Positions 32,927 through 40,226 of a stretch of 64,000 bases of DNA are shown here, in pieces. This DNA comes from Dermatobacter hominis (GTDB lineage Bacteria; Actinomycetota; Acidimicrobiia; Acidimicrobiales; Microtrichaceae). The number at the start of each line of letters is the position of its first letter. Within the stretch, counting starts at the first letter, position 1. Under the pieces are notes generated by a model. The model saw only the letters and a program-made list of their open reading frames with translations. It searched no databases and was not told where the DNA came from. The DNA lies in NCBI RefSeq assembly GCF_020715685.1, contig NZ_CP085840.1:124001-188000 (forward strand), read 5' to 3'. A program made the translations under genes and the position numbers.

Positions 32927-33228
32927 TCGTCTGGGATGGGCTCTGGCTCGAGCGTCGCTACTTCGGCGAGGGCGCGTTCGTAGTCGTCGCGGTCGAACGT
33001 GAACTTCAAGTCGGCCGGAATGTCAGGCCGGCCACGTGCGAAGAAGTTGGACCACACGACCGTTCGTTCGTTGATGCTGACGCGAGCCATCACTCCGCAA
33101 CATCCGGCGACCAGGCACCCTCCATCGAGGATCACCGGTAGACCGTTCTCGACGTAGGTCGGTGTGCCGAGGAGGTGTCTCGACGGTGGCGCAACAGCCC
33201 GGGCGTACGAGAGCAGGCCGAAACACAC
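32920..33228 (-). CDS. Hypothetical protein with a DGGCLVAGCCGV segment
   Basis: 102 residues if the GTG at 33228 is used; an ATG at 33282 and a GTG at 33135 are alternatives. The conserved-looking core is VILDGGCLVAGCCGVMARV followed by WSNFFARGRPDIP and FTFDRDDYERAL. No signal peptide; the paired Cys suggest a metal or structural site. I do not recognise the family. It is divergent from the gene at 33266; starting at 33282 would overlap that gene's start, so the shorter form is preferred. Its stop lies in boundary motif site 1. Confidence 0.6.
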   Translation of the reverse strand: MCFGLLSYARAVAPPSRHLLGTPTYVENGLPVILDGGCLVAGCCGVMARVSINERTVVWSNFFARGRPDIPADLKFTFDRDDYERALAEVATLEPEPIPDDD

Positions 33229-33253
33229 CGCGGGTCCTGGGGCGAGTCGACCG

Positions 33254-33259
33254 TACGAT
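33254..33259 (+). promoter_or_regulatory. -10 hexamer TACGAT for the gene at 33266
   Basis: Ends six bases before the GTG at 33266; leaderless spacing. It lies in the divergent gap with the minus-strand gene. Confidence 0.5.
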
Positions 33260-33265
33260 CCGCTC

Positions 33266-33637
33266 GTGGAGGAGAAGGCCATCCTGGTGATGTGGGACTA
33301 CTCGGCGTATCCGCTGTGGTCGACCGGTCCGATGCAGGCGAACCTCTTCCCGGGGAGGCTTCCGCTGTCGGATGCGCTGCGAGGCGATCTCAACGAGTGG
33401 GCGGCGGACATGGAGCGCCTCATGGCGCCCGGCGCTCGACAGAAGCCGAAGTGGGAACCGGACCCGCAGGAGCTGGACGACCTGAACCGGCGGGGACAGG
33501 CACTCGCGCAGCGCGTGAAGGACGAACTCGGCACCGAATGGTCGGTGAGCTACCACGATGAGTCCACCGGGGAACGCGTCGACATGCGTGGCTCCACGAC
33601 CTCGACTTGGTCGACGCATGGTCGACGCCGGCGGTGA
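33266..33637 (+). CDS. Hypothetical island protein
   Basis: 123 residues, soluble. It begins VEEKAILVMWDYSAYPLW and has a clear body rich in charged helix-like stretches (PDPQELDDLNRRGQALAQ, LGTEWSVSYHDE). The C-terminal 20 residues (TTSTWSTHGRRRR) look unlike protein and may follow a sequence error or a truncation. No family recognised; the layout (small, single-domain, island-borne) is the kind seen for toxin immunity proteins, but I have no specific evidence for that. The boundary motif (33667) follows its stop. Confidence 0.55.
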   Translation: MEEKAILVMWDYSAYPLWSTGPMQANLFPGRLPLSDALRGDLNEWAADMERLMAPGARQKPKWEPDPQELDDLNRRGQALAQRVKDELGTEWSVSYHDESTGERVDMRGSTTSTWSTHGRRRR

Positions 33638-33734
33638 TCCTGCTGCTGCCATACCGGCCGCACGAGGTAGCCGGCACCAAGCCCCGCGCTGCGGTCAGCG
33701 CGACGATGATCCGGCTGCCTGGCTCGGAGGGACC

Positions 33735-34154
33735 GTGGAGACGCTTGGGGATCTGATCGAGGCGCTGAACCAAGACCTCATGGAGGTCGCAGTCCACAGC
33801 TATCTGGACCGCTTCTACAGCTCCGGCAATCGCGTCTACGGCGTGCTCGCCGTCGCCGTTCACCATCACGGTGAGGACGGCTCTGGCTTCGGGCGCGTCA
33901 TACCGCCCGACAACCTCTTCAACCCCCGCCGACCCGCGGGCTTCTTTAACGTCGAGGATCTCGCGTTGGTCGCCGACGGTGTGCAGGATGAGACGATGCA
34001 GGAGCGTCGTGAGTGGTGGCCGGACTGCACGCCGCATGCAGCCCACCTACGGATTGAAGTCGTCGACGGCGGCGTCGTCTGGGCGGGCGACTGCGGATGT
34101 TCCCCGATCCCGCTTGGGCGCCTCGGACCGACGCGACAAACCCACGGCAGGTAG
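33735..34154 (+). CDS. Hypothetical island protein with C-terminal WAGDCGCSP motif
   Basis: 139 residues from GTG 33735. Begins METLGDLIEALNQDLM; contains YLDRFYSSGNRVYGVLAVAV and the C-terminal VVWAGDCGCSPIPLGRLGPT. A truncated relative of the C-terminus lies at 32805-32912, so this gene was copied at least once in the island. No signal peptide. Possible Shine-Dalgarno GGAGGG lies four bases before the GTG. Family not recognised. Confidence 0.6.
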   Translation: METLGDLIEALNQDLMEVAVHSYLDRFYSSGNRVYGVLAVAVHHHGEDGSGFGRVIPPDNLFNPRRPAGFFNVEDLALVADGVQDETMQERREWWPDCTPHAAHLRIEVVDGGVVWAGDCGCSPIPLGRLGPTRQTHGR

Positions 34155-34253
34155 CCGGCACTACGTCACGCTTTCGGAGCTTCCACCCTTCGATCTCCTG
34201 GCGTACCGTCGAGTGGAGTCAGAGCTGACATCCCGACCGGAGGAAGGGCAGCG

Positions 34254-34877
34254 ATGCCGCCGTTCAGCGTGACCCCCGTGCGGGCGTGTGTCGCCGACGA
34301 AGGCGAGCGATCTTCTCGGGCCGGTCGATCGACCACGCCACTCGGGGTGGCCGGCGTGGTTGCTTGTGGTGCCCTCTGGCTTTGGTGGACCAGCGTGCCG
34401 TCGAGGTCGGTCATCCCGCTCGGGCCGGAGTTCGATGGCGCCGCAGCCGTGGCAAGCGCTGCTGGCCTGGTGTGGCTCCTGTGGCCGTGGCGCCATGGAT
34501 TCGATCGAGGACGGCTCGTGGCTGTCATCGTGATTGCAGTAGCCGTCGGCGGTGTCGTGACAGTCGCCTACCTCGGGCTGAACGTAGAGGCGCGCTTCGA
34601 ATCGCATCGCTCAGAGTTCGAAGCAGCGTTGGAAGCCGCTGATACTGGAGGCACGTCGCCGCAGGTCATCGACGTGCCGTCGTACCCGCCCATGGAGGTG
34701 CGAACGGTTCCGGGCGGACAGGCACTCATCGTCGGTGGCCACTCGGCGATGCAGGGATTTCTTCATGTAGACGACCCCGAGTTGTTCGCAGTTCAGGGAG
34801 CTTCCGAGTTCCCGGGGTCTCTCGTGGACCTCGGTGATGGATGGTTCTCGACCGGCTGGTCCGTCGGAGGTGCGTGA
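34254..34877 (+). CDS. Three-helix membrane protein with soluble C-terminal domain
   Basis: 207 residues. Hydrophobic segments near 33-48 (VAGVVACGALWLWW), 64-80 (VASAAGLVWLLWPW) and 88-105 (LVAVIVIAVAVGGVVTVAYL) are followed by about 90 soluble residues (PMEVRTVPGGQALIVGG, GWFSTGWS). Excellent Shine-Dalgarno (GGAGGAAGG, six bases before the ATG). Unknown family. Lower GC than the flanking chromosome; island gene. Confidence 0.65.
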   Translation: MPPFSVTPVRACVADEGERSSRAGRSTTPLGVAGVVACGALWLWWTSVPSRSVIPLGPEFDGAAAVASAAGLVWLLWPWRHGFDRGRLVAVIVIAVAVGGVVTVAYLGLNVEARFESHRSEFEAALEAADTGGTSPQVIDVPSYPPMEVRTVPGGQALIVGGHSAMQGFLHVDDPELFAVQGASEFPGSLVDLGDGWFSTGWSVGGA

Positions 34878-35019
34878 ACGCCCTGAACTCGGTGCCTCTC
34901 GTCGCCGCGCGGTGCACCCGAACCTGAACCAGCGCATACGGGGCGCACTGCCGGCATTACTCACCACCCATTCGATCGCACGCCGCTGTGCGACTGACCA
35001 AGGTCGACCGATGTTTCGG

Positions 35020-35025
35020 TACGCT
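35020..35025 (+). promoter_or_regulatory. -10 hexamer TACGCT for the gene at 35033
   Basis: Ends seven bases before the ATG at 35033, so that ATG is preferred over the upstream in-frame one at 34988. Confidence 0.45.
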
Positions 35026-35032
35026 CCCGCTC

Positions 35033-35395
35033 ATGGCGGCGTCGTTCGTGTTCGAGTGCGGACACCGCAGGGCCGTGTCCGCCCCCCTCCGCTGGGCGGC
35101 CCTGATCGCATCCGTGGCCGCCACCTTCTACTTGTCGCTTCCGGTGTCGGCGTACTGGCTGTGGGTTGCAGACAGCGCCTTCCGAGGTATCCGTGAGGCT
35201 GCGGACCCTTCCCTGGTAGTCGTGGCGGTGGCGATGGCGCTCCTGCCGCTCGTCGGTGGAGTCGGTAGCTGGTTCTGGTGCAACCGGACACGTAGCTGGT
35301 CCCGTGTGACGCGCTCGGCCGTGTCGTTCTGCGCCGTGGTTGCGACCTCCGTTGTCACGGCCTTTGCCGCAGCGTTCGTGCAACTGCCGTTCTGA
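35033..35395 (+). CDS. Small membrane protein
   Basis: 120 residues with three hydrophobic segments (ALIASVAATFYLSLPVSAYW, SLVVVAVAMALLPLVGG and AVSFCAVVATSVVTAFAAAF). N-terminus MAASFVFECGHRRAVSAPLR. No family recognised. Leaderless start. Island gene. Confidence 0.6.
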   Translation: MAASFVFECGHRRAVSAPLRWAALIASVAATFYLSLPVSAYWLWVADSAFRGIREAADPSLVVVAVAMALLPLVGGVGSWFWCNRTRSWSRVTRSAVSFCAVVATSVVTAFAAAFVQLPF

Positions 35396-35705
35396 TCGCC
35401 TACAGGCGCACCAGATCCGCGGCCACGTCACTCGGTGGAGATCCGGCATTTCATCCCGCCCGGTCCAGCGCTATCGCTCACGGAACCGCGGCAGGTTCCC
35501 AGCCATGGATCGCAGTGACGTCAGTGAGGTGCTCAACGACGACAGCACATCACACATGCGCGCCAGCGCCGTGGCGATCGGAGGACCCTTCTTCGTGACG
35601 TCGGGGGTCGAGCGGCGCGCCAGCGCCGGTACCGTCAGGACGGGAGTCGTTGTCGCCGTATGGAGGCGGCACCGAGGGGGAGGTCGGTACGTGCACAGTA
35701 GGACC

Positions 35706-36815
35706 ATGTCGTTAGCTCTCGTGGCAGCAGGTCTGGCGGTGGTTGCCGCTGGCTGCTCTGACAGCGGAACCTCGGTCGAGGCCGGGGCACCAGAGCCGGC
35801 GAAGTCCGCCATCTCTACGCGGCCACCGGGGACCGCGTCCGCCGTCGCCGCCAGCGACGAGAGCCTCGTCGTGGCCGGCGGCTTCAACGTCGTCGGTGCC
35901 GACGCCACGATCAGCGCCGACGCCTGGCGCTGGCAGAAGGCGTCGAAGCAGTGGGCGGCGCTCCCGCAGCTGCCGACCAACGTCCTTGCCGTGGGTGCTG
36001 CGACGGTCCAAGGGCGGCTGTTCGTCGTGGGGCGGGACTGCAATGGGTTCAAGGATGTCGGCCGCCCGACCGAGGACTGCGCCAAGTCGGTGCTGCTCGA
36101 GCTGGTCGACGACGAGGGCTGGACGGTCACGGACATACCGACCGAGGTCTTGGACGCCTCCTTCACCTTGGGCAACGTCGGCGCACTCGACGACCGGTAC
36201 CTGCTGGTAGGACCTGAGGGCTCACCTGACATCTCGTTCGTCGCGCTCGACGTTCGCGAGGGGCGCTGGAGCACCGTTCCACAGCCGAAACTGGCCGCCA
36301 ACACGATGCTGGTCGGCAGCTGCTTCACGAACGGGACGTTCCTCGGGTACGCCAACGGAACGATCTCGTCGTCGGCCGGGAGGGCCGACACGCTGACCTT
36401 CGTCGAGCTCCACTCAGACCTGGAGTGGTCCGAGCCGGTGAGCGTTCGTGACATCAAGTTCCCGCAGAACAACAGCGCTGCGTTGTGCACGAACGGCGCG
36501 CTCACGACCGAGACGAACGCAGGTGTGTCGAGCATCGCACGCTCGCAGGACTCGGGACCGCCGACGGTAGAACAGGTGCCGGCACCATCGGCCCCCGTCG
36601 CCGGTCTGGAGGCACGCGGTCTCTCTTCGCTCGGAGTCGTCGGCGACCAGCTCGTCGCAGCGTCGGCCGCGAAGGGGGCCGCCGTCCAAGGCATCGGACC
36701 GGCTCCCACAGGTCAGGTTTCCCTGGCCGTCGTCAGCGGATCCACCGGCTACCTGGCCTACGAGGGGCCGCCGGGTGAGCTTCCGTCCGTTGAGACGGTG
36801 GAGGTGCCGGCATGA
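35706..36815 (+). CDS. Kelch-like beta-propeller lipoprotein
   Basis: 369 residues. Signal peptide with lipobox (LAVVAAGC, Cys about 17), then a long outer domain with repeated blade-like units (SLVVAGGFNVVGADA, WRWQKASKQWAALPQLP, GRLFVVGRDCNG, ALDVREGRWSTVPQP) of the Kelch/galactose-oxidase type. Exported and lipid-anchored. ATG at 35706 is chosen because it puts the lipobox at the N-terminus; the longer open frame upstream lacks coding character. An ATG at 36812 overlapping its stop begins a frame of only ten codons. Confidence 0.72.
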   Translation: MSLALVAAGLAVVAAGCSDSGTSVEAGAPEPAKSAISTRPPGTASAVAASDESLVVAGGFNVVGADATISADAWRWQKASKQWAALPQLPTNVLAVGAATVQGRLFVVGRDCNGFKDVGRPTEDCAKSVLLELVDDEGWTVTDIPTEVLDASFTLGNVGALDDRYLLVGPEGSPDISFVALDVREGRWSTVPQPKLAANTMLVGSCFTNGTFLGYANGTISSSAGRADTLTFVELHSDLEWSEPVSVRDIKFPQNNSAALCTNGALTTETNAGVSSIARSQDSGPPTVEQVPAPSAPVAGLEARGLSSLGVVGDQLVAASAAKGAAVQGIGPAPTGQVSLAVVSGSTGYLAYEGPPGELPSVETVEVPA

Positions 36816-36996
36816 AGCCCATCGCAGCCACTCTCGCGACGTAGGGACAGGTCAACACGTCGCCCCGAAGACAGCTGATCAGTGGCCGAACCTTGGCCAG
36901 CGCGCACCGGGTGCGTCGCCGCCACTGCGTCACATCCGGCACTAGTCGTACGGCGTGATGGTGTCCCGAGACCCAGGACTGACCGGTGGGCAGCCG

Positions 36997-37470
36997 TCAG
37001 AGCTGGCGAGGTCGATCGTCGGACTCCGCTTGTGCCTTCAGATACTCGCTGCGCTTCACGATGAGCTTCTTGAGGTAGCGACCCAGGACCAGATGCTCGA
37101 CGAGATCGCCGACCGGGCCGAGGGGCGCGTCAAAGCGGACGCGATCGACCATCACGGTGACACGTCGGTCTCTGGCGAACTCGTGAGTGTGGTGGAAGCG
37201 CCGGAACGGGCCCTTCACCTGCTCGTCGACGAACCTGTTGGGACGCTCGAGCTCGGTGACCTTGCTGGTCATGGTGAACGGAACGCCGAAGTGAGTTGCC
37301 TTCCAGGTGACCTGTTCACCGAGCCCGATCTGCCCGGTCGTGACCCCGTCAACGGCTCGCTCGCCGGAAGCAGACATCGATTCGAGATGAGCATCGATGC
37401 TGGGCGACAGATCGAAGACGACCTCCACCGGTGCCTCGATCCTGGTTCGATGCTCGAACTCGACCGTCAC
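36997..37470 (-). CDS. SRPBCC family protein (island)
   Basis: 157 residues from GTG 37470. Pattern FEHRTRIEAPVEVVFDLSPS, WKATHFGVPFTMTSKVTELE, PFRRFHHTHEFAR and the final FDAPLGPVGDLVEHLVLGRY is that of SRPBCC/COG4276-type ligand-binding proteins. Soluble; ligand unknown. It is downstream of the phosphotransferase gene in the same direction, 64 bases apart, and may be cotranscribed. Different subfamily from the SRPBCC gene at 1-417. Confidence 0.75.
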   Translation of the reverse strand: MTVEFEHRTRIEAPVEVVFDLSPSIDAHLESMSASGERAVDGVTTGQIGLGEQVTWKATHFGVPFTMTSKVTELERPNRFVDEQVKGPFRRFHHTHEFARDRRVTVMVDRVRFDAPLGPVGDLVEHLVLGRYLKKLIVKRSEYLKAQAESDDRPRQL

Positions 37471-37534
37471 GCACCGATCCTCTCGGACGACGCGCTCACC
37501 TGGAGGGCATCGAGCACGGCGTGCGGCCGGCACT

Positions 37535-38427
37535 TCATGTCGGGCAGAAGCGTTCGGCGTCGGCCAGCTGCCGGTCGCCGTGGGGCTGGAAGTCGATCAG
37601 CCGACACCAGAGTCCGGACATCACTCGCTCAGCGGTTCCCCACTCCCAGATGGCAGTGCGGTCGCATCCAGTCGCAGAGGCAAGCCAGTCAGCCCGGTCG
37701 TGAAGGTCGTCCTCGCCCGGTGCGTTACGCATGATGACGCCGAGATCGAACTCGCGCTCGGCGACCACGCTCTCCGGATCGATGAGCTTGAACGAGCCGT
37801 CGTCGGCCTGCAGAGCGTTCAGTTCATGGAGGTCACCGTGGCACAGGACTGCGCGTTCGTCGTCGTGGGCTGCAGCTCGTCGCTCAGCGCAACCGACGGC
37901 GTCGCGGAGCACGCGTTCGGTATATGCGCGACCGGACTGGATCCAGAGCTGCTCGAGCCGAGCCGCCATCCAGCGGGCTCTCTGAGCGCCGTGCTGTAGG
38001 GGGACGGCTGGGTCGACAGGTCGCCACACGAGCGCCGCAGCGTCGAGGAGGAGTTCGTGACGTCTTCGGCGGGGCACGTCGAGGTCGTACATCGACGGCC
38101 CGAGCCGTTCGAGCAAGAGGGCTCTGCGCTCCAGGTCGGCGTCGAAGAGACGCACACAGCCCTCGCCATCGGCGAGCCGCAGCGCGACTGCTTCGTGGGT
38201 GAGGTCCGCGTGGTCGCTGGGGGTGCGATCTTGAGGACCACGGCGACACCGTCGCTTGTTGTGGCCTCGACGACGAGGGCGTTCACCCCCAAACCGTCGA
38301 GTGAGCGGCCGGTGGTGAGCGACCACTGCGATGCCATCTCGCCGACGAGGTCGGGCAACGCGTCGAGCCAGTCGGTCTCCCCCGCAACCGTCCGGGCTTT
38401 CCGCAGCGTCGCCGGGATCTCGATCAC
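37535..38427 (-). pseudogene. APH-family phosphotransferase, frameshifted
   Basis: From the GTG at 38427 the first frame encodes VIEIPATLRKARTVAGETDW to VVLKIAPP; the second frame continues SDHADLTHEAVALRLADGEG and ends at 37535. The Brenner loop is intact in the second part (VLCHGDLHELNAL) and is followed by LIDPE, the metal site. They join if the five-G run at 38219-38223 were six. APH enzymes phosphorylate antibiotics or small metabolites; the substrate cannot be inferred. Whether the gene is dead or the run is miscounted cannot be decided here. Confidence 0.8.
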
Positions 38428-38533
38428 GACGGGATGTGTATCGCCCCACGTCTCGAGGCAGCGAACGACTTGATCAGCGCAGATGCACGTCTCGCATCCG
38501 GTACTACTCGACCCGGCGGATACCGTCCGGCAC

Positions 38534-38986
38534 CTACCAGGTGATCGTGAAGGTGAACGGCAGGCCCTGGCGGTCAATGTAGTTGCTGGTATAGATGCCC
38601 ACGTCAGCGCACTCGCCGACCTCGAGCGGGCGGTCCGTCTCGAGGTGGGTGTCGGCCGCGACGTCACCCAGGTACCCCTTCGAGAGGATGATGCCGTATT
38701 CGGTGTTCGGATCGAAGAGGTTGGAGCGGGCCGTGACGGTCAGCGTCGAGTAGTACCCGGTCGGGTCGTCGAAGTGGACGTCGATTGCGACCGGACCGCC
38801 GGTCACCGAGCACACCCGGACCTTCGCCACCTGGGACCCGGACCCCAGCACGTCGGGCACCGACGAGCTGTGGTACGGCGACGACAACGCCACGGTCGGC
38901 GGCATGATCGGACTGGTCCCGCACGCGGACAGCCCGAGCACCACCAGGGCACCGAGCGCGGACACGGCAACACGGCGCAGCGCCAT
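38534..38986 (-). CDS. Small lipoprotein at the island's right end
   Basis: 150 residues from ATG 38986 after GAGGAGGGTG. Signal peptide MALRRVAVSALGALVVLG with lipobox LSAC (Cys near 21). The outer part (VCSVTGGPVAIDVHFDDP, ... GYYSTLTVTARSNLF, GLPFTFTITW) looks like a compact beta-sandwich. Not a recognised family. It begins about 100 bases inside the right direct repeat. Confidence 0.72.
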   Translation of the reverse strand: MALRRVAVSALGALVVLGLSACGTSPIMPPTVALSSPYHSSSVPDVLGSGSQVAKVRVCSVTGGPVAIDVHFDDPTGYYSTLTVTARSNLFDPNTEYGIILSKGYLGDVAADTHLETDRPLEVGECADVGIYTSNYIDRQGLPFTFTITW

Positions 38987-39090
38987 GGTCACCCTCCTCA
39001 GATCGCCTTCGACGTCGAACCTAAGACGGGGCGCAGCAGCCGTCGATGGGGACGACTCCCCGCTGTCCAGTTGCCGACGGCGCCCGCCCT

Positions 39091-39137
39091 GCCCACCGCA
39101 CGAGACTCCTGCACTGCAGGGGTCTCGTCGCGTCCGG
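39091..39137 (+). repeat. Direct repeat, right copy (tRNA-Val 3' end remnant)
   Basis: 46 of 47 bases identical to 32729-32775. The acceptor-stem piece GCCCACC is present but the rest of the tRNA is not. The palindrome inside (39101-39127) has one mismatch at 39107. It is the expected second attachment site of a tRNA-Val integration. Confidence 0.9.
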
Positions 39138-39169
39138 TCGCCCGCGGCGGACTGCCGAACGACCACGGG

Positions 39170-39478
39170 TCAGTTGGCGCCGAGGGCTCGTCTGACCAGC
39201 TCCGGGCGAGGGTTGGTGTGTGGCGTGCCGTGGATGACCACGGTCGGCACCGTCTCGTCGCCGTCGTTGACGCTCGCGACGTAGGCGCGGCCCGCGTCGT
39301 CGTCCCAGATGTTGACCCACGCGATGTCGTCGCGGTGCGTGCGCACGGCCAACCGCAGCCGGCTGCAGAACGGGCAGCCGGGACGCCAATAGATCGACAC
39401 GCCGTGCTCGGCGTGGGCGAGTGCCTCCTGGTGGGGCGTGGATGGCGGGTGACCGGCGAACAGGTCGGCGAGTCCCAT
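39170..39478 (-). CDS. Glutaredoxin/mycoredoxin-like protein
   Basis: 102 residues. Thioredoxin-fold core with CPFC redox motif (YWRPGCPFCSRL), VNIWDDDAGRAYVASVNDG and VPTVVIHG (cis-Pro). Actinobacterial proteins of this shape use mycothiol to reduce mixed disulfides. The reductant is inferred from the phylum. Start ATG 39478. Stands alone between the island and a lipoprotein gene. Confidence 0.85.
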   Translation of the reverse strand: MGLADLFAGHPPSTPHQEALAHAEHGVSIYWRPGCPFCSRLRLAVRTHRDDIAWVNIWDDDAGRAYVASVNDGDETVPTVVIHGTPHTNPRPELVRRALGAN

Positions 39479-39541
39479 CGACCGAGCGTAGGTCGGGGAT
39501 GCTCTGACGACGGGCGGTCCGTTCCTCGTCGATCGTGAGCG

Positions 39542-40162
39542 TCAGAGGTGGGACGCGACCCGCTGCGCGATCGCCGTGGTGACCTGCTCCGTGCGCGGCG
39601 CCTGCAGCGGGCCGGGCACGTTCGCCCACGTGTCAGGTCCTTCTGCGTCGTTCGAGACCGACACGATGACGATGCGGTCGCCGACGAAGATCTGCGCCTG
39701 ACCTCCGTAGCGACCGCCACGCTGCAGCCCGACGACGAGCCCGCTCGGGAGGGCGACGCCCGGCACCGGCGGCATCCGTTCCCCGTCGACGTGCGAACCG
39801 GGCGGCAGCGGCGGGATCCCGGTGACGCGCGCCGACATCGACCACTCGCCGCTGCGGAACGCACACGGCGGATCGTCGGGCCGGTCCGGGTCCACGATCG
39901 GCTCGACCTCGGCGAGGTCGACCTCGAGCACCGTGGCGACGTCGGCCGCGGTCAGCGGACCGCACGTGATGGGGATCGTCGTGGTCGTCGTCACCGTCGG
40001 CGGAAGGGTCAGCGTGGTCGCCATCGAGAACGCGGTGGTGGTCGGGCCGGACGAGCTCGCGCCTTCGTCGACATGTGTGGCACACGCCCCGAGCCCGGTG
40101 AGGACGACCGCCATCCCTCCCACCACCAAGCGCACGCGACTCGAGAGGGCGATCGACCTCAC
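39542..40162 (-). CDS. DUF3558-like lipoprotein
   Basis: 206 residues from a GTG. Signal peptide with lipobox VLTGLGAC (Cys about 27), a Thr-rich linker (TTLTLPPTVTTTTTIP) and a C-terminal domain of about 135 residues (CGPLTAADVATVLEVDLAEV, GIPPLPPG, FVGDRIVIVSV) that resembles the DUF3558 lipoproteins of actinobacteria. Function unknown; surface-exposed. Confidence 0.65.
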   Translation of the reverse strand: MRSIALSSRVRLVVGGMAVVLTGLGACATHVDEGASSSGPTTTAFSMATTLTLPPTVTTTTTIPITCGPLTAADVATVLEVDLAEVEPIVDPDRPDDPPCAFRSGEWSMSARVTGIPPLPPGSHVDGERMPPVPGVALPSGLVVGLQRGGRYGGQAQIFVGDRIVIVSVSNDAEGPDTWANVPGPLQAPRTEQVTTAIAQRVASHL

Positions 40163-40226
40163 CAGCGAGCCCCTCGCGTCGGTCCACCGAGCGGCGTCGG
40201 TCCGACGGCGGCGGGCGATGGCGGCG

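Larger units (their letters stand above)
32776..39090 (+). mobile_element. Putative 6.3-kb tRNA-Val genomic island
   Basis: Lies between the 47-base direct repeats. It contains a truncated paralogue next to the tRNA, three small unrecognised genes, two membrane proteins, two lipoproteins, an SRPBCC gene and a broken phosphotransferase, in both orientations. Its sequence looks visibly less GC-rich than the flanks. No integrase, relaxase or phage gene was found, so it is a remnant, a passively moved segment, or one mobilised in trans. Confidence 0.55.

Noticed and set aside
32776-39090. Integron with attC sites
   Set aside because: No GTTRRRY/RYYYAAC pairs of the right layout and no integron integrase. 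The boundary motif is reported separately without that label.
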